Positions 25,711-34,130 of a DNA stretch of 45,834 bases are shown piece after piece. The notes under the pieces were generated by a model that had not been told where the DNA came from, made no database searches, and was given only the letters and a program-made list of their open reading frames with translations. This stretch comes from Pelagibacteraceae bacterium AG-359-E06 (GTDB taxonomy: Bacteria > Pseudomonadota > Alphaproteobacteria > Pelagibacterales > Pelagibacteraceae), in NCBI GenBank assembly GCA_003280495.1, contig QCET01000006.1, positions 1 to 45,834 on the forward strand, written 5' to 3'. The first letter of the stretch is position 1. Every line of letters starts with the position of its first letter. The position numbers were made by a program, and so were the translations under genes.

Positions 25711-26214
25711 TTGATAATACTTTCATTTGGTTCAAACTTAAAATCTAATATAGGAAACAGAAAGCAAAATATAGAATTTGCATATAGAGAGTTAAAAAAA
25801 AATAAAGTTAGAATCATAAAGAAATCTGCATTTTATGAAACGAACTCATATCCTAACAAAAAAAATCCAAAATTTATTAATACTGTTGCTATAGTTGAGA
25901 CAATTTTAGACGAATTTAAATTACTCCAAGTTTTATTAAAAATTGAAAAAAAAGCTGGTAGAACCAGGAATATAAAGTATGACCCTAGAACTCTTGATAT
26001 AGATATTATATCTTTCAATAACCAAGTATTAAGTATAAAAAAAAATAATAAAAAATTGGTTATTCCTCACAAGCATTACAAAAATAGAGAATTTGTTATT
26101 TTGCCATTAGAAGAAATTGCTCCAAATTGGATTGATCCGCAAACTAATTACTCCATTTCACAAATAAAAAGTGAACTTGAAAAATCTAAGTTAGATAATA
26201 TTAGAAAACTTTGA
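25711..26214 (+). CDS. folK: 2-amino-4-hydroxy-6-hydroxymethyldihydropteridine diphosphokinase
   Basis: Transfers pyrophosphate from ATP to 6-hydroxymethyl-dihydropterin in folate synthesis. Features are the N-terminal ILSFGSNL strand (family SLGSNxG), SAFYETNSYPNKKNPKFINTVAIVET with the substrate-binding Tyr/Asn pattern, and KKAGRTRNIKYDPRTLDIDIISF, which contains the ATP-binding RxxKxxxRxLDxDI motif. IPHKHYKNREFVILPLEEIAP is the C-terminal signature. The start appears to be a TTG at 25711, because no ATG precedes the first conserved strand in frame. It sits 5 bp after smpB and 22 bp before rel. Confidence 0.92.
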   Translation: MIILSFGSNLKSNIGNRKQNIEFAYRELKKNKVRIIKKSAFYETNSYPNKKNPKFINTVAIVETILDEFKLLQVLLKIEKKAGRTRNIKYDPRTLDIDIISFNNQVLSIKKNNKKLVIPHKHYKNREFVILPLEEIAPNWIDPQTNYSISQIKSELEKSKLDNIRKL

Positions 26215-26236
26215 AAAATTTGATATAAATCAATTA

Positions 26237-27943
26237 ATGCTCAACGAAAATCAGCTAATAGATAAAATTAAATCTTACAATAATTTTGTTGATATAAATA
26301 AACTAAAAACAGCCTACAAGTTTGCTCATAATGCTCATATTAAACAAAAGAGATATTCTGGAGATCCTTATATAAGCCACCCCATAGCAGTAGCTAATAT
26401 TTTGGCAGAATTGAAGCTAGATGGTCCAACAATTACAACAGCACTTTTGCATGACACAATCGAAGATACAGAAACAACTTTTGAAGATGTAAAAAATAGA
26501 TTTGGAGAGGAAATAGCAGAACTTGTTGATGGAGTTACAAAGATATCAAAACTAGAAATGCAAAATAAATCTTTAACGATTGCTGAAAATTTTAGGAAAT
26601 TAATTCTAGCTACATCAAAAGATATAAGAGTTTTATTAGTAAAACTAGCAGATAGACTTCATAATATGCGAACAATTGAATCTATTAATGACTTAGAAAA
26701 AAGGAAGAGAATTGCTAAAGAAACTATGGAAATTTATGCACCGCTAGCACAAAGAATGGGGATACTAAGAGTTAGAGATGAACTTGAGGATTTGTCTTTT
26801 AAAATTTTAAATGAAGAAGCTAGAAATATGATTGTTAACAGAATTAAGGAAATTAACCCAAATACTCTTAAAACATTTAAAGAGATTTCCTCTGAAATAG
26901 AAATTTTATTATCTAAATCAAACATAAAGTCAAAAGTTACTGGAAGAGAAAAGACACCTTTTTCAATTTGGAGAAAAATAAATGAAAAAAGAATTTCTCT
27001 AGAAAAAATTACAGATTTAATTGGATTCAGAATAATTGCAGAAAATATTGATGATTGCTATAAATCTTTAGGAATCTTTCATCAAGAGTGGAGAGCTGTA
27101 CCAGGAAGATTTAAGGATTATATATCAACACCTAAATCAAATAGTTATCAATCATTACATACTACTGTGATAGGACCAAAGAACCAAAAAATTGAGATAC
27201 AGATACGAACAAGTCTAATGCATGATTTTGCCGAAAGAGGTATAGCTGCCCACTGGGTTTACAAAACTAATGAAAAAGTAAATACGAAAACTAATTTTGC
27301 TTGGCTCAGTGACTTAGTAGAACTTCTCGAGTCAGGAGAAAATCCGGAACATTATTACGAATATACTAAATTACAGCTATACGATGACCAAGTTTTTTGT
27401 TTTACACCCAAAGGTGCGATCATAAGATTACCGAAACAAGCATCACCTATTGATTTTGCTTACGCAGTTCACACTGAAATAGGGGACAGTTGTATTGGGT
27501 GCAGAATTAATGGAAAGGACTCGCCTTTGGAAACGTATTTAATGAATGGAGATAGTGTAGAAATAATTAGATCAAAAAAAATATCACCTTCTTATCATTG
27601 GTTATCGTATGCAAAAACAGGGAAAGCTAGAGCTGCGATTAGAAGATACTGGCAAGATAAGTTGCCAGCTAATAGGGATAAAAAAATTCATAAATCAAGT
27701 ATTTGGCTTTTACTTAGCCATAAGGCTGGAACTCTAGGGGAAATTGCGACCCTAATCGGTAAACATAATTGTAATATTTATAATTTAGAATTAGTAGATA
27801 AAAAAGAGGATTATTTGAGCTTTATTTTTGATGTCGAAATAAAAAATTTAAAAGATTTTACTAATTTAATTTCAGATTTAAAAACTAAATCAATTAATTT
27901 TAAAATAATAAGAAATAGAAAGATTAATGATCTCAGAAACTGA
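26237..27943 (+). CDS. Bifunctional (p)ppGpp synthetase/hydrolase, shortened form
   Basis: Rel/SpoT-family enzyme that makes and breaks the alarmone (p)ppGpp. Of 568 residues, about 45-145 form the HD hydrolase with LLHDTIEDTE (HD...ED intact, 72-77). Residues 235-345 form the synthetase, with SIWRKI, the RFKD motif at 291-294 (bifunctional type) and YISTPKSNSYQSLHTT. The TGS domain is about 385-445, with FTPKGAIIRLP. The ACT domain is about 494-560. The TGS and ACT domains are only about 50 residues apart, against roughly 180 in E. coli SpoT, so the helical and zinc-finger regions are absent. It overlaps pyrE by 17 bp. rpoZ, often upstream, is not present here. Confidence 0.94.
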   Translation: MLNENQLIDKIKSYNNFVDINKLKTAYKFAHNAHIKQKRYSGDPYISHPIAVANILAELKLDGPTITTALLHDTIEDTETTFEDVKNRFGEEIAELVDGVTKISKLEMQNKSLTIAENFRKLILATSKDIRVLLVKLADRLHNMRTIESINDLEKRKRIAKETMEIYAPLAQRMGILRVRDELEDLSFKILNEEARNMIVNRIKEINPNTLKTFKEISSEIEILLSKSNIKSKVTGREKTPFSIWRKINEKRISLEKITDLIGFRIIAENIDDCYKSLGIFHQEWRAVPGRFKDYISTPKSNSYQSLHTTVIGPKNQKIEIQIRTSLMHDFAERGIAAHWVYKTNEKVNTKTNFAWLSDLVELLESGENPEHYYEYTKLQLYDDQVFCFTPKGAIIRLPKQASPIDFAYAVHTEIGDSCIGCRINGKDSPLETYLMNGDSVEIIRSKKISPSYHWLSYAKTGKARAAIRRYWQDKLPANRDKKIHKSSIWLLLSHKAGTLGEIATLIGKHNCNIYNLELVDKKEDYLSFIFDVEIKNLKDFTNLISDLKTKSINFKIIRNRKINDLRN

Positions 27944-28508
27944 TATAATTAAAATTTTAAGAGAGACGGATGCTCTGATGAAAGGACATTTTATTTTATC
28001 TTCTGGGCTTCATAGCGCTGAGTATTTGCAATGCTCTAAGTTAACAATGTATCCAAAAAAGCTTGAAATTTTATGCAAGTCTTTAACCGAGAAAATAGAA
28101 AACAAGTATAAAAATATCGATATGATCGCTTCACCCGCATTAGGCGGCATTATTGTTGGTTATGAAGTATCTAGATGCCTAAACATACCTAATGTTTTTG
28201 TTGAAAGGGTAAATCAAATTTTCGAACTAAGAAGAAATTTTTCTGTAAAAAATAAAAAAATTTTAATTGTTGAAGATGTAATAACAACAGGCAAATCAAG
28301 CTTAGAATGTGCAGCATGTTTAATTGATGAAGGTGCAGATGTATTAGGTTATTCGTCAATTGTAGATCGATCTGACGGAAAGTCTTTAATAAAAAATGAA
28401 ATTATCTCCTTAATAAAGTTTGATATACCCTGTTATGACCCAGAAAATTTACCAGAAGAATTAAAAAAAATAGAACCAATAAAACCCGGCAGTAGAGCTG
28501 CAATATAA
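27927..28508 (+). CDS. pyrE: Orotate phosphoribosyltransferase
   Basis: Joins orotate to PRPP to form OMP in pyrimidine synthesis. The 193 residues show GHFILSSGLHSAEYLQCSK (orotate-binding region), SPALGGIIVGYEVSR, the VERV segment and the PRPP-binding loop ILIVEDVITTGKSSLE (family VEDVVTTGxS). Length and motif order match the short alphaproteobacterial PyrE type. It starts 17 bp inside rel and is followed after 7 bp by pdxJ; rel-pyrE-pdxJ order is conserved in many alphaproteobacteria. Confidence 0.95.
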   Translation: MISETDIIKILRETDALMKGHFILSSGLHSAEYLQCSKLTMYPKKLEILCKSLTEKIENKYKNIDMIASPALGGIIVGYEVSRCLNIPNVFVERVNQIFELRRNFSVKNKKILIVEDVITTGKSSLECAACLIDEGADVLGYSSIVDRSDGKSLIKNEIISLIKFDIPCYDPENLPEELKKIEPIKPGSRAAI

Positions 28509-28515
28509 TTTATAG

Positions 28516-29235
28516 ATGATAAAACTCGGGGTAAACATAGATCATATAGCAACCATTAGAAATGCTAGGGGCGAAGATCATCCGGACATTATTAAAGCCG
28601 CAAAGTTTGTTTCGAATTGTGGTGCAGACATTATAACAATACATAGAAGAGAGGATGAAAGGCATATAAATAGAAAAGATGTAATTAAACTAAAGAAAAA
28701 AATTTCTAAACCAATAAATTTAGAAATGGCAGCAAACCAAGATATGCTTAGGCTTGCGCTTAAAATAAAGCCTAAATATGTATGCATAGTCCCTGAGAAA
28801 AGAATGGAAGTAACTACTGAGGGTGGTTTAAATCTAAAAAAAAATAACTTAAGACAAATAATAAAAAAATTGAAATCATCAAAAATTGAAGTTTCATTAT
28901 TTGTTGATCCCAGTATATCAAATATCAAATTAGCCAAAAAATTAGGGGCAGATTCTGTAGAGATACATACGGGCAAATTTGCAAAACTATTTAAATTAAA
29001 GAAAAAGTCACAGCTTAACAAAGAATTTATAAAAATTGCTAGATGTAGCAACCTAGGAAAAAAAATTAATTTAAATATAAAGATGGGTCACGGTCTAGAT
29101 TATGACTCAACAAAATATCTTTGTAAAATAAAGGAAGTGTGCGAATTTAATATTGGCCATTTTATTATTGGAGAGTCTATATTTTTTGGTCTTAAACATG
29201 TCATAAAGAAATTTAAAAAAATTATAAAAAGATAA
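28516..29235 (+). CDS. pdxJ: Pyridoxine 5'-phosphate synthase
   Basis: Closes the pyridoxine ring from deoxyxylulose phosphate and 3-amino-1-hydroxyacetone phosphate. The 239-residue TIM barrel begins IKLGVNIDHIATIRNARG, the family's signature with the substrate histidine. It continues with ITIHRREDERHI, NLEMAANQDML, CIVPEKRMEVTTEGGL, VEIHTGKFA, and near the end MGHGLDYDS plus IGHFIIGESIFFGL. All typical PdxJ contacts are visible. The stop is immediately followed by the start of a membrane protein gene with no spacer, so the glycan cassette may be read from the same message. acpS, the common next gene, is not there. Confidence 0.97.
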   Translation: MIKLGVNIDHIATIRNARGEDHPDIIKAAKFVSNCGADIITIHRREDERHINRKDVIKLKKKISKPINLEMAANQDMLRLALKIKPKYVCIVPEKRMEVTTEGGLNLKKNNLRQIIKKLKSSKIEVSLFVDPSISNIKLAKKLGADSVEIHTGKFAKLFKLKKKSQLNKEFIKIARCSNLGKKINLNIKMGHGLDYDSTKYLCKIKEVCEFNIGHFIIGESIFFGLKHVIKKFKKIIKR

Positions 29236-30723
29236 ATGGTCATAAAACTTAACCAAGAAAAAAAAGAATTCATAATATTAATTATATTATCATCAATTTT
29301 TGCTTTGACAGTTCAGCAAAATTATTTATTTCAGGGAAATCATGCTCATTTAATTCATTCTTTGAAAAACATTAATTTCATAGATTTAAATAATGATTGG
29401 ATTTCATCAATAACTAATCATGTGCCTATATTCACTTTTTTTAATTACATTTTTATTAAATTTTTTTCTATAAATATAATATATATAATACATTTTCTAC
29501 TTTTGATAATAACTGCAATTTCAATATTTTACATTTGCAAAAAAATTTTAAAGAACATCAATTTTTCTGCTTATTGCTTTTGGTTTGCTTTTTTTATTAT
29601 ATTATTTCATGAAAAAACTTTTTTTAATGGTGTAGCTGGGCAAGGTGTTTTGAACCATGTATATCAACCATCAAGTTTTGGAGTTTTATTTTTTTTAAGT
29701 TTTGCATTATTTATTCATGGTAAGTATTATTTGTCAATTTTATCATTAGTAGCAAGTGTATACTTTCATCCAACGTACTTATTACACTCTGGTTTTTTCT
29801 TTATTGGTTATATTTTGTTTCTAATAAGTAAAAAAGAAACAAAAACTTTTAATATTATAATTACATATTTAGCTTTAATCTTACCAGTAGTATTTTTTCT
29901 ATTTAATAACTTTATAATCTTTGATCAAACAATTAACGCACAGGCACAAAAAATACTCGTAGAAAACAGAATTCCTCATCATGCAAATATTTTTTCTTGG
30001 TTAAGTATAAAAGATCTTAGACCACTTATCTTAATATCTATTTCGCTTTACTTAGTAAAAAATTTTAAAGAGATTTTTATTCCTTTGCTTTCAGTATTTT
30101 TATTATCGATATCACTAAGTATAATTCAATACATCATTAATAATTATTGGTTAGCTTTGCTGTTCCCTTGGCGTTCTTTTGTTTTTCTCGTGCCAATTTC
30201 AAGTCTTATAATTATAAGTTTTGTTAAAAATTTAGATAGCGGAAGATTTTCTAAATTAATTTTTATTTACCCCTTGTTTATTATTGCTGTATTTTTAAAT
30301 TTTTTCATAGATTCTAAAATTAATTTAAATAAAGATAATTTAGCCTTTAAAAAAAATTCTGAAATTTATAATTATCTAAAATCAAATAAAAATGACATAA
30401 AGAAGTTGCTTGTGCCGCTTGACCTCCCAGATATTAGATTAAATACTGGTATTCCAATATTTGTCGATTGGAAGCATCATGCTTTTAAAAATGATGAAAT
30501 CATACATTGGTATAAACGTGTGAAATTAAATGAGAGCTTTTACAACTCTAATAATGACAAAGATATGCTTGCAATTTTAAGAGAAATAAAAAAAATAGAT
30601 GAAATATCACACGTAATTTTTAAAAAATCGAATAAAACGAACAATTTTAGAATGTGTGAGAAATTTGGTGTATTTAATGATTATATTATTTATAACTTGA
30701 AATTGTGCAAGCCTAAATTGTAA
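29236..30723 (+). CDS. Polytopic membrane protein, possible GT-C-type glycosyltransferase
   Basis: I do not firmly recognise this protein. Its 495 residues contain about ten to twelve hydrophobic segments up to roughly residue 360, then a soluble C-terminal part of about 130 residues. Distinct motifs are a first periplasmic loop with NDWISS, GQGVLNHVYQPSSFGVL, SVYFHPTYLLHSG, ENRIPHHANIFSW and, in the tail, NTGIPIFVDWKHHAF with IHWYKR. This layout resembles membrane glycosyltransferases of the GT-C fold and DUF6798-like proteins, but that is inference. It begins directly after the pdxJ stop, and its own stop is directly followed by the next start. The neighbours are a methyltransferase and two glycosyltransferases, supporting a role in surface glycans. 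Confidence 0.7.
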   Translation: MVIKLNQEKKEFIILIILSSIFALTVQQNYLFQGNHAHLIHSLKNINFIDLNNDWISSITNHVPIFTFFNYIFIKFFSINIIYIIHFLLLIITAISIFYICKKILKNINFSAYCFWFAFFIILFHEKTFFNGVAGQGVLNHVYQPSSFGVLFFLSFALFIHGKYYLSILSLVASVYFHPTYLLHSGFFFIGYILFLISKKETKTFNIIITYLALILPVVFFLFNNFIIFDQTINAQAQKILVENRIPHHANIFSWLSIKDLRPLILISISLYLVKNFKEIFIPLLSVFLLSISLSIIQYIINNYWLALLFPWRSFVFLVPISSLIIISFVKNLDSGRFSKLIFIYPLFIIAVFLNFFIDSKINLNKDNLAFKKNSEIYNYLKSNKNDIKKLLVPLDLPDIRLNTGIPIFVDWKHHAFKNDEIIHWYKRVKLNESFYNSNNDKDMLAILREIKKIDEISHVIFKKSNKTNNFRMCEKFGVFNDYIIYNLKLCKPKL

Positions 30724-31551
30724 ATGTTATATAAAATTAAATTACTTATTCTAAGAATACTTGGCTATGAAAAGCCATTAAGAGTTGCCTTATTTAAATA
30801 TTTGTCATTAAAATTTAAAAAGTTTAGGCCTCATTACGAAACAGTTTTATATGAATCGTGTAAAGTTGCTAAAAAATTGGGCCATGATGATTTGTGTGTC
30901 TTAGAATTGGGCGTTGCTGATGGCAATGGTATTCTATCGTTAATTAAATATAAAAGAATTATTGAAAATGAATTAAACGTCAAAATCAAGGTTTATGGTT
31001 TTGATCTGGGATCCGGTTTACCTGAAATTAAAAAAAAAGAAGACCTGCCTTTTTTTTGGAAACAAGGAGATTATAAAAGCGAAGGTTTTGAAAAACTTAA
31101 CAATATAAAAGATGTTAAGATTTATCAAGGAGATATAAAGAACACTATTTTAGATTTTGCCAATTCGAATACATCTAAGATAGCGTGCATTTTTTTTGAT
31201 CTTGATTTGTATTCATCGACAGAATCGTTCTTATCAAATATTAATAATTTAGAAAAACACCTTTTGCCAAGAACTTTGTGTTATTTTGATGATTTATACG
31301 TTGCTGACAATTGTGTTGATAATACAAACGGGGAATTATTAGCTATTGCTGAATTCAACAAACAAAATAGTAATTTTCAACTAGGAAAACCCGTTGATCA
31401 TTTAAATGATTTTAAATTTCCACTTGCTAAAGGTCAGCTGTATACGCTTCATAATTTTAAAAATGAACAATACAATCAATATATAGGGATATATTCACCT
31501 GACTCACTTACTGGAAGTAACAATAAAATTCGTTCTTTATTAGACGACTAA
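30724..31551 (+). CDS. Class I SAM-dependent methyltransferase
   Basis: A 275-residue methyltransferase. The SAM-binding motif is VLELGVADGNGILSLIKY at about 60-77, followed by KVYGFDLGSGLPE (acidic end of strand 2). IACIFFDLDLYSSTES carries a DLDLY motif, and LCYFDDLYV resembles the metal-binding acidic pair of TylF-like sugar O-methyltransferases. The C-terminal half is unusual and may bind a glycan acceptor. Start and stop are tightly packed: no spacer from the previous gene and 7 bp to the next. The cassette context suggests methylation of a sugar or lipid-linked glycan; the actual substrate is unknown. Confidence 0.78.
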   Translation: MLYKIKLLILRILGYEKPLRVALFKYLSLKFKKFRPHYETVLYESCKVAKKLGHDDLCVLELGVADGNGILSLIKYKRIIENELNVKIKVYGFDLGSGLPEIKKKEDLPFFWKQGDYKSEGFEKLNNIKDVKIYQGDIKNTILDFANSNTSKIACIFFDLDLYSSTESFLSNINNLEKHLLPRTLCYFDDLYVADNCVDNTNGELLAIAEFNKQNSNFQLGKPVDHLNDFKFPLAKGQLYTLHNFKNEQYNQYIGIYSPDSLTGSNNKIRSLLDD

Positions 31552-31558
31552 TTAGTTT

Positions 31559-32251
31559 ATGAAACTTAATTATACTGTTTCAATTATAATTCCTATTATA
31601 AACGAAATTATATCACTTAAGAAAACATTATTAATAATAAATAAAATTCCAATTAAAAAAGAATTTATAATCATATATTCAGAAAAATTAACAAATAAAA
31701 AAACTTTAGATGAAATTAAAAAAATAAAAAAAAAATATAAAGATTTAAAATTATTTAAACAAAAAAAACCATATGTTGGAGGGGCAATTATGACAGGCAT
31801 TAAAAAATGCACTAAACAATATATAGTTATAATGGCTTCAGATTTAGAAACAAATCCATATGAATTAAAAAAAATGATTAAAACTTCACAGAAATTTCCA
31901 GATTCTATTATTTCTGCCGACAGATGGGTATCTGGAGGTAAATTTAAAAATTATGGACTATTAAAGTTTTTGGCAAATTTTACTTTTCAGAAATTACTAA
32001 AGTTATTTTATAAAAATGAAATTTTAGATTTTACTTTTGCATACAGAGTATATCCACATAAGGCACTTAAAAAAAACAAGTTTTATGAGTTGCGTCATGG
32101 TTTTGCTCTTGAAATGTTACTAGCTCCTATAAAACGTGGATATAAGGTCATAACCGTAGCATCTACATGGAAATCTAGATCAGAAGGCAGTTCTTCTATT
32201 ACTTTACTAAGTTACATTTCTTATTTAAGAGTGTTATTTAAATATTTATGA
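31559..32251 (+). CDS. Family 2 glycosyltransferase (divergent, DPM1-like)
   Basis: A 230-residue GT-A fold protein. The N terminus VSIIIPIINEIISLKKTL is the usual GT2 opening (normally PxYNE, here PIINE). YVGGAIMTGIKKC corresponds to the KGxAxxxG segment, and VIMASDLETNPYELKKMI to the DxD region, here SDLE, so the metal-binding acidic pair is altered. SADRWVSGGKF and FAYRVYPHKAL match the later conserved region of dolichol-phosphate-mannose-synthase-like enzymes. The donor and acceptor are unknown. It overlaps the next gene by 4 bp. Basic residues and isoleucine dominate, in line with the AT bias. Confidence 0.8.
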   Translation: MKLNYTVSIIIPIINEIISLKKTLLIINKIPIKKEFIIIYSEKLTNKKTLDEIKKIKKKYKDLKLFKQKKPYVGGAIMTGIKKCTKQYIVIMASDLETNPYELKKMIKTSQKFPDSIISADRWVSGGKFKNYGLLKFLANFTFQKLLKLFYKNEILDFTFAYRVYPHKALKKNKFYELRHGFALEMLLAPIKRGYKVITVASTWKSRSEGSSSITLLSYISYLRVLFKYL

Positions 32252-33168
32252 TTTATATTGCTACAACTACTATTAATCCTCCCACAAAAGCTTTAAAAAA
32301 ATTTGCATCAAATAAAAATTGTAAATTAATTGTTGCCCTAGATAAAAAATCTAAAAAATTTAAACTTAAAAATTCAATTGTGTTATCAACGTCATATCAG
32401 CATAAAAAATGGAATAAATTATCAAATATGATTGGATGGAATTGTATTCAACGAAGAAATTTTGCTATTTTAGAGGCTTATGAAAGAGGTGCAGAAGTAA
32501 TTGCATTAATTGACGATGATAATATTCCATACAATAATTGGTTTAAAAATATTTATGTAAATAAGAAGATATATTGTTCAAAAGTAAATACTAATAAATT
32601 AGTTTTTGATCCAGTCGGATATACAAATCATACTAATCTTTGGCATAGAGGTGTTCCGTTGGAGCAGGTAAATAATAGAAAATACAAAAAAGCTGGTAAA
32701 AAAATAATTAAAGCTGATATACAGGCAAATTTTTGGGATGGAGATCCTGACATAGATGCAGTGTGTAGAATGATTTATAAACCAGAGTGTAAGTTTAAGA
32801 AAAAATACTTCCCTTTTTTTTCAGACAAAATATCACCGTTTAATTCACAAAACACTTTGATATCTAGAAAAATGATAAAAGATTATTTTTTATTTCCTCA
32901 TATTGGAAGGATGGATGATATTTGGGCTTCATTTTACGTTACTTCAAAAAAATATAAGGTTGTTTATAATGAGTCTACCGTTTACCAGGCAAGAAATGTT
33001 CATAATTTAATAAAAGATTTTAAAGATGAAACAATAGGTTATGAAAATTCTTTAAAGTTAATTGAAGCTTTATATAAAAATTCTGAAAAAATTTATGACT
33101 TTTTACCCCTATTAAGTTCTAAAGCATTTGATGAGTGGAAAAAAATTATATCAAAAATTAAAAAATAA
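32248..33168 (+). CDS. STELLO/DUF288-like putative glycosyltransferase
   Basis: A 306-residue protein resembling the STELLO (DUF288) glycosyltransferase group, otherwise known mostly from eukaryotes and scattered bacteria. It opens YIATTTINPPTKALKKFA, then NCIQRRNFAILEAYERGAE followed by VIALIDDDNIPYNNWF, an acidic DDD likely to bind a metal-nucleotide. NLWHRGVPLEQV matches the RGxPLE-type signature. ANFWDGDPDIDAVCRM and PHIGRMDDIWASFYV follow, reminiscent of DIWRGY in STELLO. The start overlaps the GT2 stop by 4 bp. Function is inferred by similarity I recall, not by search. It ends the cassette; a homocysteine methyltransferase follows 11 bp later. Confidence 0.72.
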   Translation: MIYIATTTINPPTKALKKFASNKNCKLIVALDKKSKKFKLKNSIVLSTSYQHKKWNKLSNMIGWNCIQRRNFAILEAYERGAEVIALIDDDNIPYNNWFKNIYVNKKIYCSKVNTNKLVFDPVGYTNHTNLWHRGVPLEQVNNRKYKKAGKKIIKADIQANFWDGDPDIDAVCRMIYKPECKFKKKYFPFFSDKISPFNSQNTLISRKMIKDYFLFPHIGRMDDIWASFYVTSKKYKVVYNESTVYQARNVHNLIKDFKDETIGYENSLKLIEALYKNSEKIYDFLPLLSSKAFDEWKKIISKIKK

Positions 33169-33179
33169 TTAATAATTCA

Positions 33180-34076
33180 ATGCACAAAGATTTTTTTCAT
33201 AAATTAAGAATTTTTGACGGTGGAACTGGACAAGAACTTATAAATAGAGGATTGATACCACAAAAAAATCTCTGGTCTGCTACAGCATTACTAAACGAAA
33301 AATATCATAAGTTTATACTAGATACACACCTAGATTTCATAAATGCAGGAGCTGAAATTATTTTAACTAATACATTTGGTTCAAGAAAAAGAAGACTAAT
33401 AGAAAACAATTTATTAAATAGATATCAAGATTTAAATACTATAGCAGGTAAAATAGCTAAACAAGCGGTGCAATCCTCAAAAAAAAATATTCTTATTGCG
33501 GGAAGTATTCCCCCACAAAATTTTACTTATCAGTCTGATTTAGGAAATGATTTAAATTTTATACGGGAAGCCTTTTATCAACAAGCTAGCTATTTAGATC
33601 CTTACGTTGATTTTTTTTATTTAGAGGTAATGTGTAGTAAAAAAGAGTGTGAATTAGCTATTGAAGCCTTGCAACCACTAAAAAAAAATATAGTTGTTGG
33701 ATTGCATTTAAAAAGCAAAGGATTGTTACCGTCTGGAGAAAAGTTTATTGATGTTGCAAACTATCTATCAAAGTTTGATCTATCAGGTATTACTGCATCT
33801 TGCGTAAATCCGGATGAGTATGATTTTATTAGAAATGATATTTCAAAATTATCCGTACCGTATGGATTTAAATTTAATGCATTTGAACAAATTCCTGAAG
33901 GTTGGAAGCCTGATGGAAAAAATACCTCGTTACTAGGAAAACGTAACGACATTACCCCTGATGAATTTTTAAAAATTTGTGAGAAATATGCTAAGTTAGG
34001 AGCCACATTAATAGGTGGTTGTTGTCAAATAACTCCTAGTCACATTTCTAAATTAAAAAAAATTAAAAAATCCTAG
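33180..34076 (+). CDS. Homocysteine S-methyltransferase family protein
   Basis: Zinc-dependent methyltransferase of the MmuM/BHMT family, transferring a methyl group to homocysteine to make methionine. The 298 residues include LRIFDGGTGQELINRG at the N terminus, ILTNTFGSRKRRL, and the zinc-ligand cysteines in TASCVNPDEYDF and GGCCQITPSHI. All three expected cysteines are present. The donor (S-methylmethionine, betaine or another methylated compound) cannot be told from sequence. No SAM riboswitch fits in the 11 bp before it, so the gene is probably read from the upstream cassette transcript. The stop is 54 bp before tRNA-Leu. Confidence 0.9.
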   Translation: MHKDFFHKLRIFDGGTGQELINRGLIPQKNLWSATALLNEKYHKFILDTHLDFINAGAEIILTNTFGSRKRRLIENNLLNRYQDLNTIAGKIAKQAVQSSKKNILIAGSIPPQNFTYQSDLGNDLNFIREAFYQQASYLDPYVDFFYLEVMCSKKECELAIEALQPLKKNIVVGLHLKSKGLLPSGEKFIDVANYLSKFDLSGITASCVNPDEYDFIRNDISKLSVPYGFKFNAFEQIPEGWKPDGKNTSLLGKRNDITPDEFLKICEKYAKLGATLIGGCCQITPSHISKLKKIKKS

Positions 34077-34130
34077 GATGAACTTGTTAAGTCTATAATT
34101 TTAGCATAAATAGTGGTGAAACTTATACGT

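Noticed and set aside
28578-29051. A 157-codon minus-strand frame inside pdxJ
   Set aside because: Entirely antisense to a well-conserved enzyme; long shadow frames are expected in this AT-rich DNA.
33169-33179. SAM riboswitch before the homocysteine methyltransferase
   Set aside because: Only 11 bp separate the genes, too little for any SAM riboswitch.
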